Source of the DNA: Planctomycetaceae bacterium
Lineage (GTDB): Bacteria; Planctomycetota; Planctomycetia; Pirellulales; Pirellulaceae
Assembly: GCA_020638975.1 (NCBI GenBank)
Contig: JACKHN010000042.1
Coordinates: 1 to 46,189, forward strand
DNA: 46,189 nt
Reading direction: 5' to 3'
Shown: in pieces, positions 8,366 through 17,525 of the stretch
How the letters are laid out: every line of letters begins with the position of its first letter
Numbering within the stretch: position 1 is the stretch's first letter
Translations under genes and position numbers: made by a program
The notes under the pieces: generated by a model
The model's database searches: none
What the model saw: the letters and a program-made list of their open reading frames with translations, nothing else
Told to the model about the DNA's origin: nothing

Positions 8366-10576
8366 CTACGGTTCGATAGGATCGACGTTCACAGGAGGCG
8401 GAGGACGCGTGGACAAGATAACGAGCCCCACGCCAATCGCTAAGCCAACAGCAGCACTTGCCAACCACAGTGCAGGGAGGTGTGATTGTTCGGCAACGCC
8501 CCACCCTCGCGACTTCAGTTCATCTTGATAGTAAGCGACCATCAGCAGCAAGCCATTATGGGTGGCATGCAGCAACATCCCCGGCAACACGCTTCGCGTT
8601 TTGTAACAGACCCAACCTAGAATGAGCCCCATCAATGTGCTGGGTAGAAATCGTTCCGTCGACAGGGCACTTGTGGCAATGACGTGAAAGGCACCAAACA
8701 GGATTGCCGAGACAACAATCGCTATCGCTGGCTGAGTTGATTTCTGTAAGGCGCCCATTAGATAGCCACGAAAGTAGAACTCTTCGCATACCGCCGGCGT
8801 GATCGCGAGCGTGAGGAGAATCACCACGGGAGAAAGGTCTCGCCAAGCATTGAGCAACGATTTGACCGATTCAAGTTTTGCCGGATCGATCCCGCCGAGT
8901 CCGATCATCTCGTTGAATAGAAACACCTCATGAGCGAACGGCCACGCGGATACGCCCAACGCGACTGCGCCGAGAAACGCAACTATACTTGCGAACCGCA
9001 ATTGGAATCCGGTGACAAAGCGAACTCTTTGAAAGATCGCCGCCACGATTGGCACGCCAACAAACAGCAATGCCGTCACAACGGCCGAGGCTGCCAAGCG
9101 GACACCGATGCTTGCTCCCGGTAAGCGGTGTAAGAAGTTGCCGAGTAAGAAGTAGATCGGAAACAACGCCGCCAGACAGAACATCGCGCCCGGCAAGGTC
9201 GCCGCATCGCGCCGCTGTTCCGATCGTCGCATGAGATCGGCCCACGTCGCTTGGCTTCCGTAAAGAATGGCATCCGTCCCAAAGATACGAGCCGCCAATC
9301 CAATCGCCGCGAAGGCATACAACGCGGTTGATAATACGGCCGCAGTCGCGAGCGTCGGCTGGACATCGCCTTCAAAAATATCCCGAGCCAGCAACACGAT
9401 ATTCACCAGCGGAGTGACGGCCAGCAATCCGTTGAATTCCAGGTCAGGCATTAGACTCATCATGCCTGGAGCCAGCGACAAAAGCATCAACGGAATCAGA
9501 TAAGCCTGTGCCTCTTTGAACGAGCGAGCGAAACTCGTTACGGCCAACAACATCGCCGAGAAGAACGCCGCAAACAGGATCAACAAAGCAAACACTTGAG
9601 CCACCAAATTCGCCGTCAGGCCACCGGCGCCAAAGACGGTTTCGCCGAGGCCCGTCGCGACCAGCGTAACGGTCATCGCAACAAGGTTTGCCGTGGCCGT
9701 GAAGAGTGCAACGGTGAGAACCGCCACGTACTTGGCGATAAGCAAACCGAGCCGCGGCACCGGAGCGGCCATTAACGTTTCGAGCGTCCCGCGTTCACGT
9801 TCGCCAGCCGTCAAGTCGATCGCCGGATAGACTGCGCCGGTGATCGTCATCAAGATCAGGATTAAAGGAACGAGGGTCGTCAGCGAGAACGCCGCAGCGC
9901 CCCCCGATCCAGAGACGGGATCGAGTTGGAAGTCCGTCGGCAGTCGGACATGGAGGATGTCCTTCGTATAGCTCTTGTTGATTGCATCCAGTCGCTTCGT
10001 AATGTAGTCAGCCGCGACTTTGCTGAGCGCCGATTCTTCGCGGTAAATGACTTGGCAATTTAGTTGACGTCGAAATCCTGTTGATTGTTCCAGTTCTTCG
10101 CCTTCCAACAACACGACCCCGACGTCAATCGCTCCACTCGCAACACCTTTGCGCAACTCGTCGCCGTACAGCCAACGTATCTTTGGTTCGGCATCGAGAC
10201 TCAATTGTGCTCTTGTCGGCGAAGCATTCGGCTCAGTTCCGGCAGCTCCCGGTGATCTGAGAATCGCTTCGCCAGTCTGAAGGAATCGCGTGAGTCTCAA
10301 GACGGATTGTTCCGACTCGACTCCCACCAAACATTCGACCTGTGACAGCGATGACAAAGATGACAGAGCAAACTTCTGAAACGCCATACTCAACAACGGA
10401 TAGACCAGCAGCGGCATGAAGACCAGCGTGACGATGGTTCGTCGGTCACGGAGGATCTCGCGCAGCTCTTTAACACACAGCCGTACCAGTCGCTTTGTGG
10501 AAGACGTACGGCTCGACAGCGGTCTGCTAGTTGCAGCCGAAAGCTTGCCGGTGAGTTCGTCTTTCTCAGTGGTCAT
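8366..10576 (-). CDS. ABC-2 type permease fused to CPBP intramembrane protease
   Basis: A 736-aa membrane protein with two parts. Residues 1-430 resemble the NatB-type ABC-2 permease: a cytoplasmic start, a first TM at about 50-68, a large extracytoplasmic segment (about 70-220), then a bundle of TM helices. Residues 430-736 form a second bundle with the CPBP (Abi) metalloprotease motifs E598-E599-FYF-R603, FGAF-H631 and HAT-H-N (H670, N674). Fusions of this kind are known in planctomycetes and some other bacteria. The ATPase gene lies 30 bp upstream on the same strand, so the two form an exporter. The substrate is unknown; a link between peptide or signal export and proteolysis is inference. 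Confidence 0.9.
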   Translation of the reverse strand: MTTEKDELTGKLSAATSRPLSSRTSSTKRLVRLCVKELREILRDRRTIVTLVFMPLLVYPLLSMAFQKFALSSLSSLSQVECLVGVESEQSVLRLTRFLQTGEAILRSPGAAGTEPNASPTRAQLSLDAEPKIRWLYGDELRKGVASGAIDVGVVLLEGEELEQSTGFRRQLNCQVIYREESALSKVAADYITKRLDAINKSYTKDILHVRLPTDFQLDPVSGSGGAAAFSLTTLVPLILILMTITGAVYPAIDLTAGERERGTLETLMAAPVPRLGLLIAKYVAVLTVALFTATANLVAMTVTLVATGLGETVFGAGGLTANLVAQVFALLILFAAFFSAMLLAVTSFARSFKEAQAYLIPLMLLSLAPGMMSLMPDLEFNGLLAVTPLVNIVLLARDIFEGDVQPTLATAAVLSTALYAFAAIGLAARIFGTDAILYGSQATWADLMRRSEQRRDAATLPGAMFCLAALFPIYFLLGNFLHRLPGASIGVRLAASAVVTALLFVGVPIVAAIFQRVRFVTGFQLRFASIVAFLGAVALGVSAWPFAHEVFLFNEMIGLGGIDPAKLESVKSLLNAWRDLSPVVILLTLAITPAVCEEFYFRGYLMGALQKSTQPAIAIVVSAILFGAFHVIATSALSTERFLPSTLMGLILGWVCYKTRSVLPGMLLHATHNGLLLMVAYYQDELKSRGWGVAEQSHLPALWLASAAVGLAIGVGLVILSTRPPPPVNVDPIEP

Positions 10577-10606
10577 GAGTTACGCTCGGGCGCGATGCGG
10601 TTCTCG

Positions 10607-11359
10607 CTAGATCGAGTTCGATGAAGGTGCATGCTGGTCCAGGAACTCGAGAAACATATCGACGAGCGTTTCACATCCGGTGGAGGCCTGCAGCTCGCCA
10701 ATCGTTCCTTCTCGCCACAATTGGCCGGCGTGAAGCAGGCCGAATCGATTGCACAATCGCTGAGCTTCATCCAAGTGATGCGTACACACGATGACCGCCT
10801 TATTCCTGGCACGGAGATGAGCAATGTAATCGAAGACAACTTTGCTGCCGATCACGTCCAAGCCACGTGTCGGCTCGTCGAGCAACATGACGGGTGGGTC
10901 GTGGATTAATCCTCGGGCCAATATGACTCGCTGCTTCTGTCCCGTGCTGAGATTAGCACAGCGGCGGGAGAGGAGCTTGCCAAGTCCGAACGTTTCGGTA
11001 AGGTGCTGTAAGCGATCGACGGCCACTTCGTGCGGAACGCTGTACAGATCGGCAAAGAACAGCAGCATCTCTCGGACAGTGAGCCACGGATAGACGCCAT
11101 CGTTAGCTGATACGAGTCCAAGCCTCGACTTCACAGCGTCGGGATCGGTCGAGCTGCGATATCCGTCAACTTCCGCGTAGCCGCTGTCCGCTTTGAGCAG
11201 ACCGACGATCATCCGCACGGTGGTTGTTTTGCCCGCTCCGTTAGGACCAAGTAAGCCGTAGACTTCGCCGGGCTTAACCGAGAACGAAAGCTTGTTGACG
11301 GCAATGATTTCTTCGCCCGAGGCGCGAAACCGCTTTAACAGTTCGTGAACGACGATCAT
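10607..11359 (-). CDS. ABC transporter ATP-binding protein (NatA-like)
   Basis: Nucleotide-binding subunit of the ABC-2 exporter whose membrane part is encoded 30 bp downstream. It has Walker A GPNGAGKTT (near residue 40), the signature LSTGQKQRV, and Walker B VMLLDEPTRGLD, followed by an H-loop His (CTHHLDEA). At 250 aa it is of usual length for the NatA/CcmA-type subgroup. The ATG is the first in the frame. The gene probably heads a transcript that continues through the permease and perhaps the sulfatase. Confidence 0.93.
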   Translation of the reverse strand: MIVVHELLKRFRASGEEIIAVNKLSFSVKPGEVYGLLGPNGAGKTTTVRMIVGLLKADSGYAEVDGYRSSTDPDAVKSRLGLVSANDGVYPWLTVREMLLFFADLYSVPHEVAVDRLQHLTETFGLGKLLSRRCANLSTGQKQRVILARGLIHDPPVMLLDEPTRGLDVIGSKVVFDYIAHLRARNKAVIVCTHHLDEAQRLCNRFGLLHAGQLWREGTIGELQASTGCETLVDMFLEFLDQHAPSSNSI

Positions 11360-11474
11360 GAAAGCGGTTGCCGAAGGTGCGAAAGCGAAAGACTAGGCAC
11401 TCATCGTAGGACGAAGCCTGCAATGCGTGAACCACCTGTACGGATGATCGAGTGAGTTGGTTCGTGTCGCATCG

Positions 11475-11996
11475 CTAAGGTGCGGGCTCCGTCGACGGTT
11501 CCGAGGAGGCTTTCTCGATGACACCGAACAAATGACCACCGGCTTTGCCGTGCGTCCACGTTCCGGCGTACTTTTTGTTATCGATTACAACGCGAGCGCT
11601 AAACGTTCCCATGCTAGGTATAGTGAAGTCGGTCAGCGTGATGATCGGTGTATCGCCGGCCCATTTTACTTCTAAGGGCAATGGCACGGTGACATCGTTC
11701 GCTCCGTACTTGATCCGGGCATTGAACAGCCAGTAGTCGCCCTCGGGCAACTTGGTCACGCTGTTGATCGTGTACTCTTCTTTCGGAAGCGGACCATCGT
11801 CTTTGCCAAGAATCGTGAAGCGACCGACGAGCTTTACTCCAGACAAAGTCTCTTCGAATCGCTTGAAGAGCGCTTCACTTTCGTTTGCTGACGTGTTCTG
11901 CGTCCCTTCGCCCTGCGTCTTAGGATCCTCGGCGCGGATGATGTTGCAGGTCAGGCAGATCGTCAGAACAGCGAAAAGTATGCTCGATCGTTTCAT
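11475..11996 (-). CDS. Secreted protein of unknown function
   Basis: A 173-aa protein with a clear signal peptide (MKRSSILFAVLTICLTCNIIRA, cleavage likely after RA). The mature part is mostly beta-strand: KLVGRFTILGKDD, YWLFNARIKYG, VPLPLEVKWAGDTPIITLTDF, FSARVVIDNKKYAGTWTHG, GGHLFGVIEK. This suggests a small beta-barrel or sandwich, possibly ligand-binding. I place the start at 11996 rather than 12020 because the signal peptide begins there. AAGGA lies about 9 nt upstream. The IS4-family element starts 94 bp upstream, on the promoter side, and could affect expression. No family recognised. Confidence 0.7.
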   Translation of the reverse strand: MKRSSILFAVLTICLTCNIIRAEDPKTQGEGTQNTSANESEALFKRFEETLSGVKLVGRFTILGKDDGPLPKEEYTINSVTKLPEGDYWLFNARIKYGANDVTVPLPLEVKWAGDTPIITLTDFTIPSMGTFSARVVIDNKKYAGTWTHGKAGGHLFGVIEKASSEPSTEPAP

Positions 11997-12089
11997 GAGC
12001 GTGGTCCTTACAAAAGGCATATGCAGCGGAGACGGTTCGCCGATTATAGCGTCATTTCCATGCGAAGCCGAGTAAGTACGTCGTGAAAC

Positions 12090-13447
12090 GAGGGCCTTTC
12101 AGTTTTTCAAACTGAGAGGTATGTACGACAGGCCTCCGAACCCGTCGATGAATCTAAGTCGTTATTCGACGGGCTCGGAGGGCTTTAAGGGTGTTGCGGA
12201 TGCGAATTTTCGTGTATTAGAGCGTTTTACGCTCGACGAACATGGAGGTTCGATATGTCGACGAAGGATACGGCGGATCGGTTTATGGCGGCTTCTCCTT
12301 TTGCGGTCATGACACGAGTGCTGGCACAGACGTTTATGGGATCTCACCTCGACGAGATTTTTGAAGAGCACCGCGGCCAACAGTATGAGCGACAAGTGAA
12401 GTTCTCCGCGCTGGCCATCGCCGTGGCGGATGTGGCGCTGCAATTCTCGGACAACTTCAACCAGGCTTACAAATCGCACCAAAAGGATCTGAACGTCTCG
12501 CTGCAATCTTTCTATGACAAAATCAACGGCACCGATACGCAGCTGAGTGAAGCGGTGGTGGCCCGATCCGCGCTGCCCGTGATCGCACTGCAAGATCAAC
12601 TCGGCTTCGAACCCTGGGAAGTGATTCCGGGTTATCGCTGCTTCAGTATCGACGGCAATGTGTTGGCCAAGTCCGACAAGCGGCTGGGAGTCTTGCGGGA
12701 CGTCAAGGGAGCCCCGCTGCCGGGCAAGGCGGTGGCCCGGTTCGATCTGCAACGCCAGATTTTTGATCGCGTTTATTTGCTCGCCGACGGACACGCACAA
12801 GAGTCCACGACCTGTGAATCCATCCTGGAAGATCTGCTGGAAAACGACGTGATCATCGCCGACCGGCATTACTGTGTGCTGTCGTTCTTCGCGGGAATCG
12901 CGAACCGGAAGGCGGCCTTTGTGATTCGGCAGCACGGACGTTTGAAGGGCGTTTTGCTGGGGAAACGCCGGTGCCTCGGACGGATCGAGACCGGAGTCGT
13001 TTACGAACAAGCACTCCAGGTCAGCCAATCGCCGGACGCGATGGTCGTCGCATCCCGTCAACCATCGACGGCGATGCGCGCCACGCGAAGTAACATTTGC
13101 AAATGACGGTCTCGATGTTGGCGTTCAACTCGGCTGCTTTGCCGCTGTTCGGTGCATTCCTCGAAGACGTGGAAGGTCGCTCTTCAAAGAAGTTCCAACC
13201 ACGCCGGCATGCGTCGGATCCGCGAGAATGGACGAGTTGATTCCCGCGCGATCGCGGCGTCGCGTGCTCAAAGCGACGCAGACCGCATAAAGTACGAGCC
13301 AGCGGCCGAAAAGCCTACCGCCTCGCAACTCGCTCGTCCCGTCTCGACTGTGCTGAACTAGGTACCGCGTTCAACCCATGCTCAAACATAAAGCCCTGGC
13401 TCAGGCCGTCGTACATCTTGTGCAACTTCAACAAATGAAAAGCCCTG
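12090..13447 (+). mobile_element. IS4-family insertion sequence, decayed (10-bp TSD)
   Basis: A 1358-bp element bounded by the perfect direct repeat GTCGTGAAAC at 12080-12089 and 13448-13457, consistent with the 10-13-bp duplications of IS4-type transposition. The ends are imperfect inverted repeats: the left begins GAGGGCCTTTCAGTTTTTCA, and the complement of the right begins CAGGGCTTTTCATTTGTTGA. Just inside the left end is a stable hairpin (12132-12148 pairing with 12166-12183), perhaps a barrier to read-in transcription. It inserted exactly at the stop codon of the DUF4013 gene, whose TAG uses the last base of the right duplication. The transposase is broken, so the copy is probably immobile. 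Confidence 0.88.
12255..13106 (+). pseudogene. IS4-family transposase, 3' part lost or frameshifted
   Basis: The first roughly 265 residues read as an IS4-type DDE transposase. The first catalytic Asp is D133 (FSIDGNVLAKSDK) and the second is D203 (IIADRHYCVLSFF). The beta-rich segment RKAAFVIRQHG and GVVYEQALQVSQS follows. After about 13020 the frame turns into unrelated sequence and stops at 13106. The C-terminal domain with the catalytic Glu (YREK-like region) is missing, and the remaining 340 bp up to the right end hold no intact frame. Full-length relatives are about 420-450 aa. The start ATG has TGGAGG 7-8 nt upstream. A 299-aa antisense ORF across it is a shadow. Confidence 0.85.
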
Positions 13448-13456
13448 GTCGTGAAA

Positions 13457-14236
13457 CTAGACCGCTTCGGGCTTGAGCGGAATCACGTCGCCACCACGAG
13501 CCAAATGCAACTCGTACAGTTGGAAAATCAGATGGGCCTGCATCAGAATAGCGATGCTCATCGTGAAATAGACGCCGACACAAAGCAGAGCCATGCCGAC
13601 GATGGCGAGCAGCATACCGGCAGCCATCGAGAATAAAGCGCACAGAACCATTTCTTTCCAGGTGTTGCGGATGAATTGCTTCGCAAACCCGAAGTCGAAA
13701 GCCGCGCCGAAGTCCTGCATCAGACCGGCCCGTAACATGAAAGGGACGCTGATCATATTGACTGCGATTCCAATCGCCATCATGACGAGCAAGAGCATGG
13801 GCACGGCAACCATCATCGCGATGGCCGCCCCATCATCCCCGCCCGCCGCTCCCGCACCTCCGACCAGCACAGCGAAGAGAATTGCCATACCGGCAATCAC
13901 AGGCAGCATCGCCAAGCCGACGATCAGACCCACCAGGAAGATCCAGAACCCTCGGACGAGGTAATCGAGTAACCTGTTCGTGTCGAAGTCGGGATAAATT
14001 GAACCGGGACGTCGGTGGAGCGATTCGACGACACTAAACTGGTAGCCAGCAAACACGAGCTGGCCGATGATGGGAATGATCCCCGTCGAGAGTATGCACA
14101 GCCCAACGAACAAGACGTTGGTCATCCAATTGGGATTCTCAAACACGTAGTGGAACGATCGCATATACTCCATCGTGCCGGACGGCATCGGTGGCTTTGC
14201 GAGCGTTGACTCGTACGGGTTCGAGGCATTAGACAT
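13457..14236 (-). CDS. DUF4013 membrane protein
   Basis: A 259-aa protein with about six TM helices, matching the DUF4013 family of unknown function. Residues 1-30 are cytoplasmic (MSNASNPYES...). A helix follows at WMTNVLFVGLCIL..., then the re-entrant GQLVFAGYQFSVVES and the family segment P-F-D-NRLLDYLVRGFWIF, then further helices rich in Ala, Gly and Met. The start is placed at 14236 because AAGAGGAAC lies about 6 nt upstream; the longer ORF from 14266 lacks this. The 3' end abuts the IS4-family element, but the stop codon is preserved by the target duplication, so the protein is intact. Confidence 0.85.
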   Translation of the reverse strand: MSNASNPYESTLAKPPMPSGTMEYMRSFHYVFENPNWMTNVLFVGLCILSTGIIPIIGQLVFAGYQFSVVESLHRRPGSIYPDFDTNRLLDYLVRGFWIFLVGLIVGLAMLPVIAGMAILFAVLVGGAGAAGGDDGAAIAMMVAVPMLLLVMMAIGIAVNMISVPFMLRAGLMQDFGAAFDFGFAKQFIRNTWKEMVLCALFSMAAGMLLAIVGMALLCVGVYFTMSIAILMQAHLIFQLYELHLARGGDVIPLKPEAV

Positions 14237-14826
14237 CAAGCGGTTCCTCTTGCGGGTTAAGGCCAAGAGTGCAAAGTCAAATCACATGTTCGTCTGTATT
14301 GACGATTCAAGTGTATTCGCAATTAGATCTGGTTTCTTTAACCCGTAGCGAAAAAAGTCGCAGAAGTGCAACCGCTTTCCTGTCGGGCAAGTCGCCATGA
14401 GTCATCCTCGAAGTAGAATTCATCGCGATTCAAGCCAAAACTGAGTCTTCTGGCGTTCGTGAGCATCGAGGGTTCGGTGTGTGTGGAAAAGCGAGGCGGT
14501 TGCCAGAAAGATGCAATCAGCGGGCACAGTCAGTTGCCGTCGGTGACGTTGACCAAGCGTTGGACGCGACATATCGGGTCGATGGACCACGTTTGACTGG
14601 CGAAGATCGTGTCGACAACGTAGCGTTTGTCCACTGAACGAACCCGAAGTGCGATTGCCAGTAGGTTGGCATGCGACTATTCTCTGCCATACAACATTAA
14701 CCGTAACAAACCCCGAGTGTTGAGGCAGGCAATACTTGTGGGGGCAGTCGGCGTCGTTTCAAACGGCCTCGACACATAATTTTGCGTGCGCACTCCGGCA
14801 AGGAATGACATGGAGTATCTGCACGC
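14237..14826. other. Intergenic stretch of about 590 bp
   Basis: No supported gene. It includes AT-richer DNA upstream of the DUF4013 gene (14270-14360) where its promoter is expected. A 67-codon minus-strand ORF (14677-14880) was rejected. No strong palindrome was noticed. Confidence 0.3.
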
Positions 14827-15021
14827 ATGACGCGCAACGATGAACCGAACAACGAGTGGGACGTATTTGCCGAGAATCACTTTCTCGGTCGTGTAGTTGC
14901 ATCCAGTGAGGAAGAAGCTGTCGCGACCGGCATCCGTTTATTCGGCAGCCACCTCGAAGGAATTCTCAGAGTCCAGCCGCGAGTTCAATCGGCAAAAGAT
15001 GGTTGGTCGCGACCGATCTGA
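14827..15021 (+). CDS. Small hypothetical protein
   Basis: A 64-aa protein starting MTRNDEPNNEWDVFAENHFLG. The core reads like a small two-layer fold: EWDVFAENHFLGRVVASSEEEAVATGIRLFG then LRVQPR, a pattern (strand-turn-strand, helix, strand) seen in short planctomycete proteins. No Shine-Dalgarno is well placed; GGAG lies 13 nt upstream of the ATG. It converges with the tadG-like gene, with that gene's terminator between them. Probably real, function unknown. Confidence 0.5.
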   Translation: MTRNDEPNNEWDVFAENHFLGRVVASSEEEAVATGIRLFGSHLEGILRVQPRVQSAKDGWSRPI

Positions 15022-15064
15022 TCGGGAGGGGAACAACCCCAAACCGCGCCACAAGAAATAGAAA

Positions 15065-15096
15065 GATCCTCGAAGCAGGGTAAGACTTCGAGGATC
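15065..15096 (-). terminator. Intrinsic terminator of the leftward Tad operon
   Basis: A perfect 11-bp inverted repeat (GATCCTCGAAG / CTTCGAGGATC) with a 10-nt loop. On the minus strand it is followed by TTTCTATTTCTT. It lies 100 bp after the stop codon of the tadG-like gene. Confidence 0.75.
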
Positions 15097-15196
15097 TCGT
15101 CGTGGGCGGACGCTAATCCTGCTTGACGCAGTTGCAAGGCATCAGGGTCGTCCGCGACCGCCCAGGCGGTGGGGTGCTTTCGTCTTTGTCGTGTCG

Positions 15197-16969
15197 TTAA
15201 TTGCCTTCGCTGTAAATGAGTTTCGCTGGCGGAACTTTGGCGGCGATTTGGCGGAAGGCATCGATCAGTTCCTCTTCCATTTGAGTGACGGTAGTTCCAC
15301 CGGGCACGTTCATCCAAACACCGTTCCCGGCAAAGGCGATCGCTTCCATTAAGTCTCGGTCGGCGTCGACGCCCACGCTCATCGTGTGGACCGTGACGCC
15401 CGACCGAATCGCTTCGGTCGCCTCCCAAAACGCGTACTGCTTCTTTTTGTCGTAGGTCCAGTAGTCAGCGTCGCCGTCGCCGTCGAAGTCGGTCCAATCC
15501 GCCCAGTCCCAACCGCTCGGCAGGTTCCAGTTGCCAGGGCCTTGATTGGTTTGCCCATCAGTCATGATGATCATCGTCGGGCGCGCACCGTATCGTGCGT
15601 AGCCGTTGTTGGACGAATCGCTTGGATCGCCGATCAACATCTCCTTCGCATCTTTGATGCCGTAGCCCATTCCGGTCCATCCGTCGTAGTGGCCAGCCTG
15701 CTTGTGTTTCTGAATCGTATCGATGTCGGCATAGACGCCTGTGATTGGGTCGTCGCTTATGTCGACCGAAGCATCGCCGTCGTTGAGGACCGTCTCGACT
15801 TGTGAATAGCCGCCATAGCTGACGAGTCCAACTTCATCGCCGAAGTCAAGATCGGTCAAGAAGCTCAGGAACAACGAGGCACCTGCCTTCACACCGTGGA
15901 ACGGATAATGCTTGGTGCGCCAGAGATCCTCGGATTCGTCGCTGGCGTACCGTTGTTCTTGCAGGTAGTTCATCAGCGTGCGATAGCCGTAACGCTTGCG
16001 ATACGTGCCGCTCAGGTTCTTCACATAGTTGATGTATCCGTACCATAGACTCTGGCTCGTACTGTTGCTGGGCTTCGTCTTCGGCAGACCGCTGCTGTAT
16101 CGACCTGCTTGGGGGAACGGATACTTGACGGCCCCACCAACCGTATCATTGAGATCCAAGCTATTGTAGATCGTCGAGGTGTTGCTGCTCGATACGTAGG
16201 TGCCGTAGTAGCTGTCGATATTGCCAAATCCACTGGTGGGAAACTTGGAAGTCGTCGTGCCAGGCCACTTGGGGTCGGCAGAAACCAGCGCGTCCCACAT
16301 GGCGTCCAGCGAAGCTTCGACGTTGGACTGTCCAAGCGATCCGAAGGATGACATCGAACTGTCATCATTCATCGACGCCGAGAAGTCGAGAACCAGTTCG
16401 ATATCGCGTGCTTCGACAAATGCCGTCGCCGTGGTGATCATCTCGACGGACGACATTCCGACTGCCCAGCCGAACGATAGCGGCAGCCTTCCATCGGGTT
16501 GCGTCGTGTCGGTGTTATCGCGTCGTGCCGAAACTCTGACGACGTTGTACGGTTCGACGCCCCAAGCGATGGGCCACGTGCCAGTGGCAGCATCATACGC
16601 GCGTTTCCCAAAGGCCACGTCTTGGTTTGGATCGACGTAGACTCCGTTGAGTGCCGCAACCTCGGCAGCCATCTCGCGAGCGTTGGCAACGGCGATGGAA
16701 TTGGAGTCGACCGTCGCATCGCCTCCGCTTTGACCGGCATCGTAGATCGCTCCCGTGATCTCTTGCGAAGCGGCCAGAGCAGCAGCATCGACGGCGTTCT
16801 GCATCTCGGTTTGTGTCAGTGTCATTAGGCCTGTGTCAACGGCGAACGCCACGAACGCAAATACGCCGACTAGCAGGAACGCGGCCAAGACGGAGACGAC
16901 TCCTCGCCTCGTGGTCGAACCACTTCGCCTCACCCGATCCGCGACGCTTTGTTGTAAGAATTGTCTCAT
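15197..16969 (-). CDS. TadG-like protein with von Willebrand A domain
   Basis: A 590-aa Tad-type protein. Residues 22-50 form the TadE/G-like prepilin-style N-terminus (RRGVVSVLAAFLLVGVFAFVAFAVDTG), then TQTEMQNAVDAAALAAS, typical of the Tad domain. A vWA domain follows with the MIDAS motif D195-F-S197-A-S199 and TMIIMTDGQTNQG. Between the MIDAS and later strands is a long Ser/Tyr/Asn-rich insert (about residues 205-330). It is anchored by its N-terminus with the vWA domain outside the cytoplasm, where it may bind a surface partner. AGGAG lies 7 nt before the ATG. It is the third gene of a leftward operon behind two tadE-like genes, all downstream of a c-di-GMP riboswitch. Confidence 0.88.
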   Translation of the reverse strand: MRQFLQQSVADRVRRSGSTTRRGVVSVLAAFLLVGVFAFVAFAVDTGLMTLTQTEMQNAVDAAALAASQEITGAIYDAGQSGGDATVDSNSIAVANAREMAAEVAALNGVYVDPNQDVAFGKRAYDAATGTWPIAWGVEPYNVVRVSARRDNTDTTQPDGRLPLSFGWAVGMSSVEMITTATAFVEARDIELVLDFSASMNDDSSMSSFGSLGQSNVEASLDAMWDALVSADPKWPGTTTSKFPTSGFGNIDSYYGTYVSSSNTSTIYNSLDLNDTVGGAVKYPFPQAGRYSSGLPKTKPSNSTSQSLWYGYINYVKNLSGTYRKRYGYRTLMNYLQEQRYASDESEDLWRTKHYPFHGVKAGASLFLSFLTDLDFGDEVGLVSYGGYSQVETVLNDGDASVDISDDPITGVYADIDTIQKHKQAGHYDGWTGMGYGIKDAKEMLIGDPSDSSNNGYARYGARPTMIIMTDGQTNQGPGNWNLPSGWDWADWTDFDGDGDADYWTYDKKKQYAFWEATEAIRSGVTVHTMSVGVDADRDLMEAIAFAGNGVWMNVPGGTTVTQMEEELIDAFRQIAAKVPPAKLIYSEGN

Positions 16970-17023
16970 AACACTGCTCCTGCTGTTCTTTGCTGAATCC
17001 GTCGCCTGCTAGATACATCTCGA

Positions 17024-17503
17024 CTACTGAACAATCGCGGCTCGTGCGTTTCGGAATACGATCTTTGCGGACATGTTCCAGTCGTTCGTACTTGATCCAC
17101 CTGCGTTTGTCAGTGCCGAGTAAGGCACCTCGACACGCACCTCGAACAATTGCAAATCATTCACCGGATCGTCCAGGTCGAACGTCGTTGTATGGTCGGT
17201 TGGATCGACGATGAACACATCCGCTTGATCTCCTGGGAGACCACTCGCCGTCAAATAGTTTTCGATGTCGTCGGCGATTTTCGAGTTGGTGGTTTGCCCG
17301 TCTGCCAGCATTCCATTTCGATCCATCGCCGCCAGGCGAGCCCCCTCTCGAACGGCGACGGCCAGTTGATTCTGTGCCTCGAACAAATGACTTGCCTCTG
17401 CGACGCCCATCAGGATTGTGATGAAGACCGGAGCGACGAATGCAAACTCCACGGCCGCTGCCCCGCGTCGCTTCCTGGCTGATTTGCGTGGTTGGGATCT
17501 CAT
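17024..17503 (-). CDS. TadE-family pilus assembly-like protein
   Basis: A 159-aa protein with the TadE signature. A basic N-terminus (MRSQPRKSARKRRG) is followed by AAAVEFAFVAPVFITILMGVAEASHLF, where the Glu five residues into the hydrophobic helix matches the prepilin-like E. Then comes QNQLAVAVREGARLAA, a conserved TadE segment. The remainder is a periplasmic beta-rich domain. In Tad systems TadE and TadF are minor pseudopilins. It lies 54 bp before the tadG-like gene and 22 bp after the first tadE-like gene, so it is operonic. AAGGT lies upstream of the ATG. Confidence 0.88.
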   Translation of the reverse strand: MRSQPRKSARKRRGAAAVEFAFVAPVFITILMGVAEASHLFEAQNQLAVAVREGARLAAMDRNGMLADGQTTNSKIADDIENYLTASGLPGDQADVFIVDPTDHTTTFDLDDPVNDLQLFEVRVEVPYSALTNAGGSSTNDWNMSAKIVFRNARAAIVQ

Positions 17504-17525
17504 ATTCGTACCTTGGGAGAGAAGT

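Noticed and set aside
12162..13061. 299-codon minus-strand ORF across the IS4-family element
   Set aside because: It is antisense to the transposase, which has recognisable catalytic motifs; the ORF has no family resemblance and is a shadow.
14677..14880. 67-codon minus-strand ORF
   Set aside because: Overlaps the better small ORF at 14827 and has no features of a real protein.
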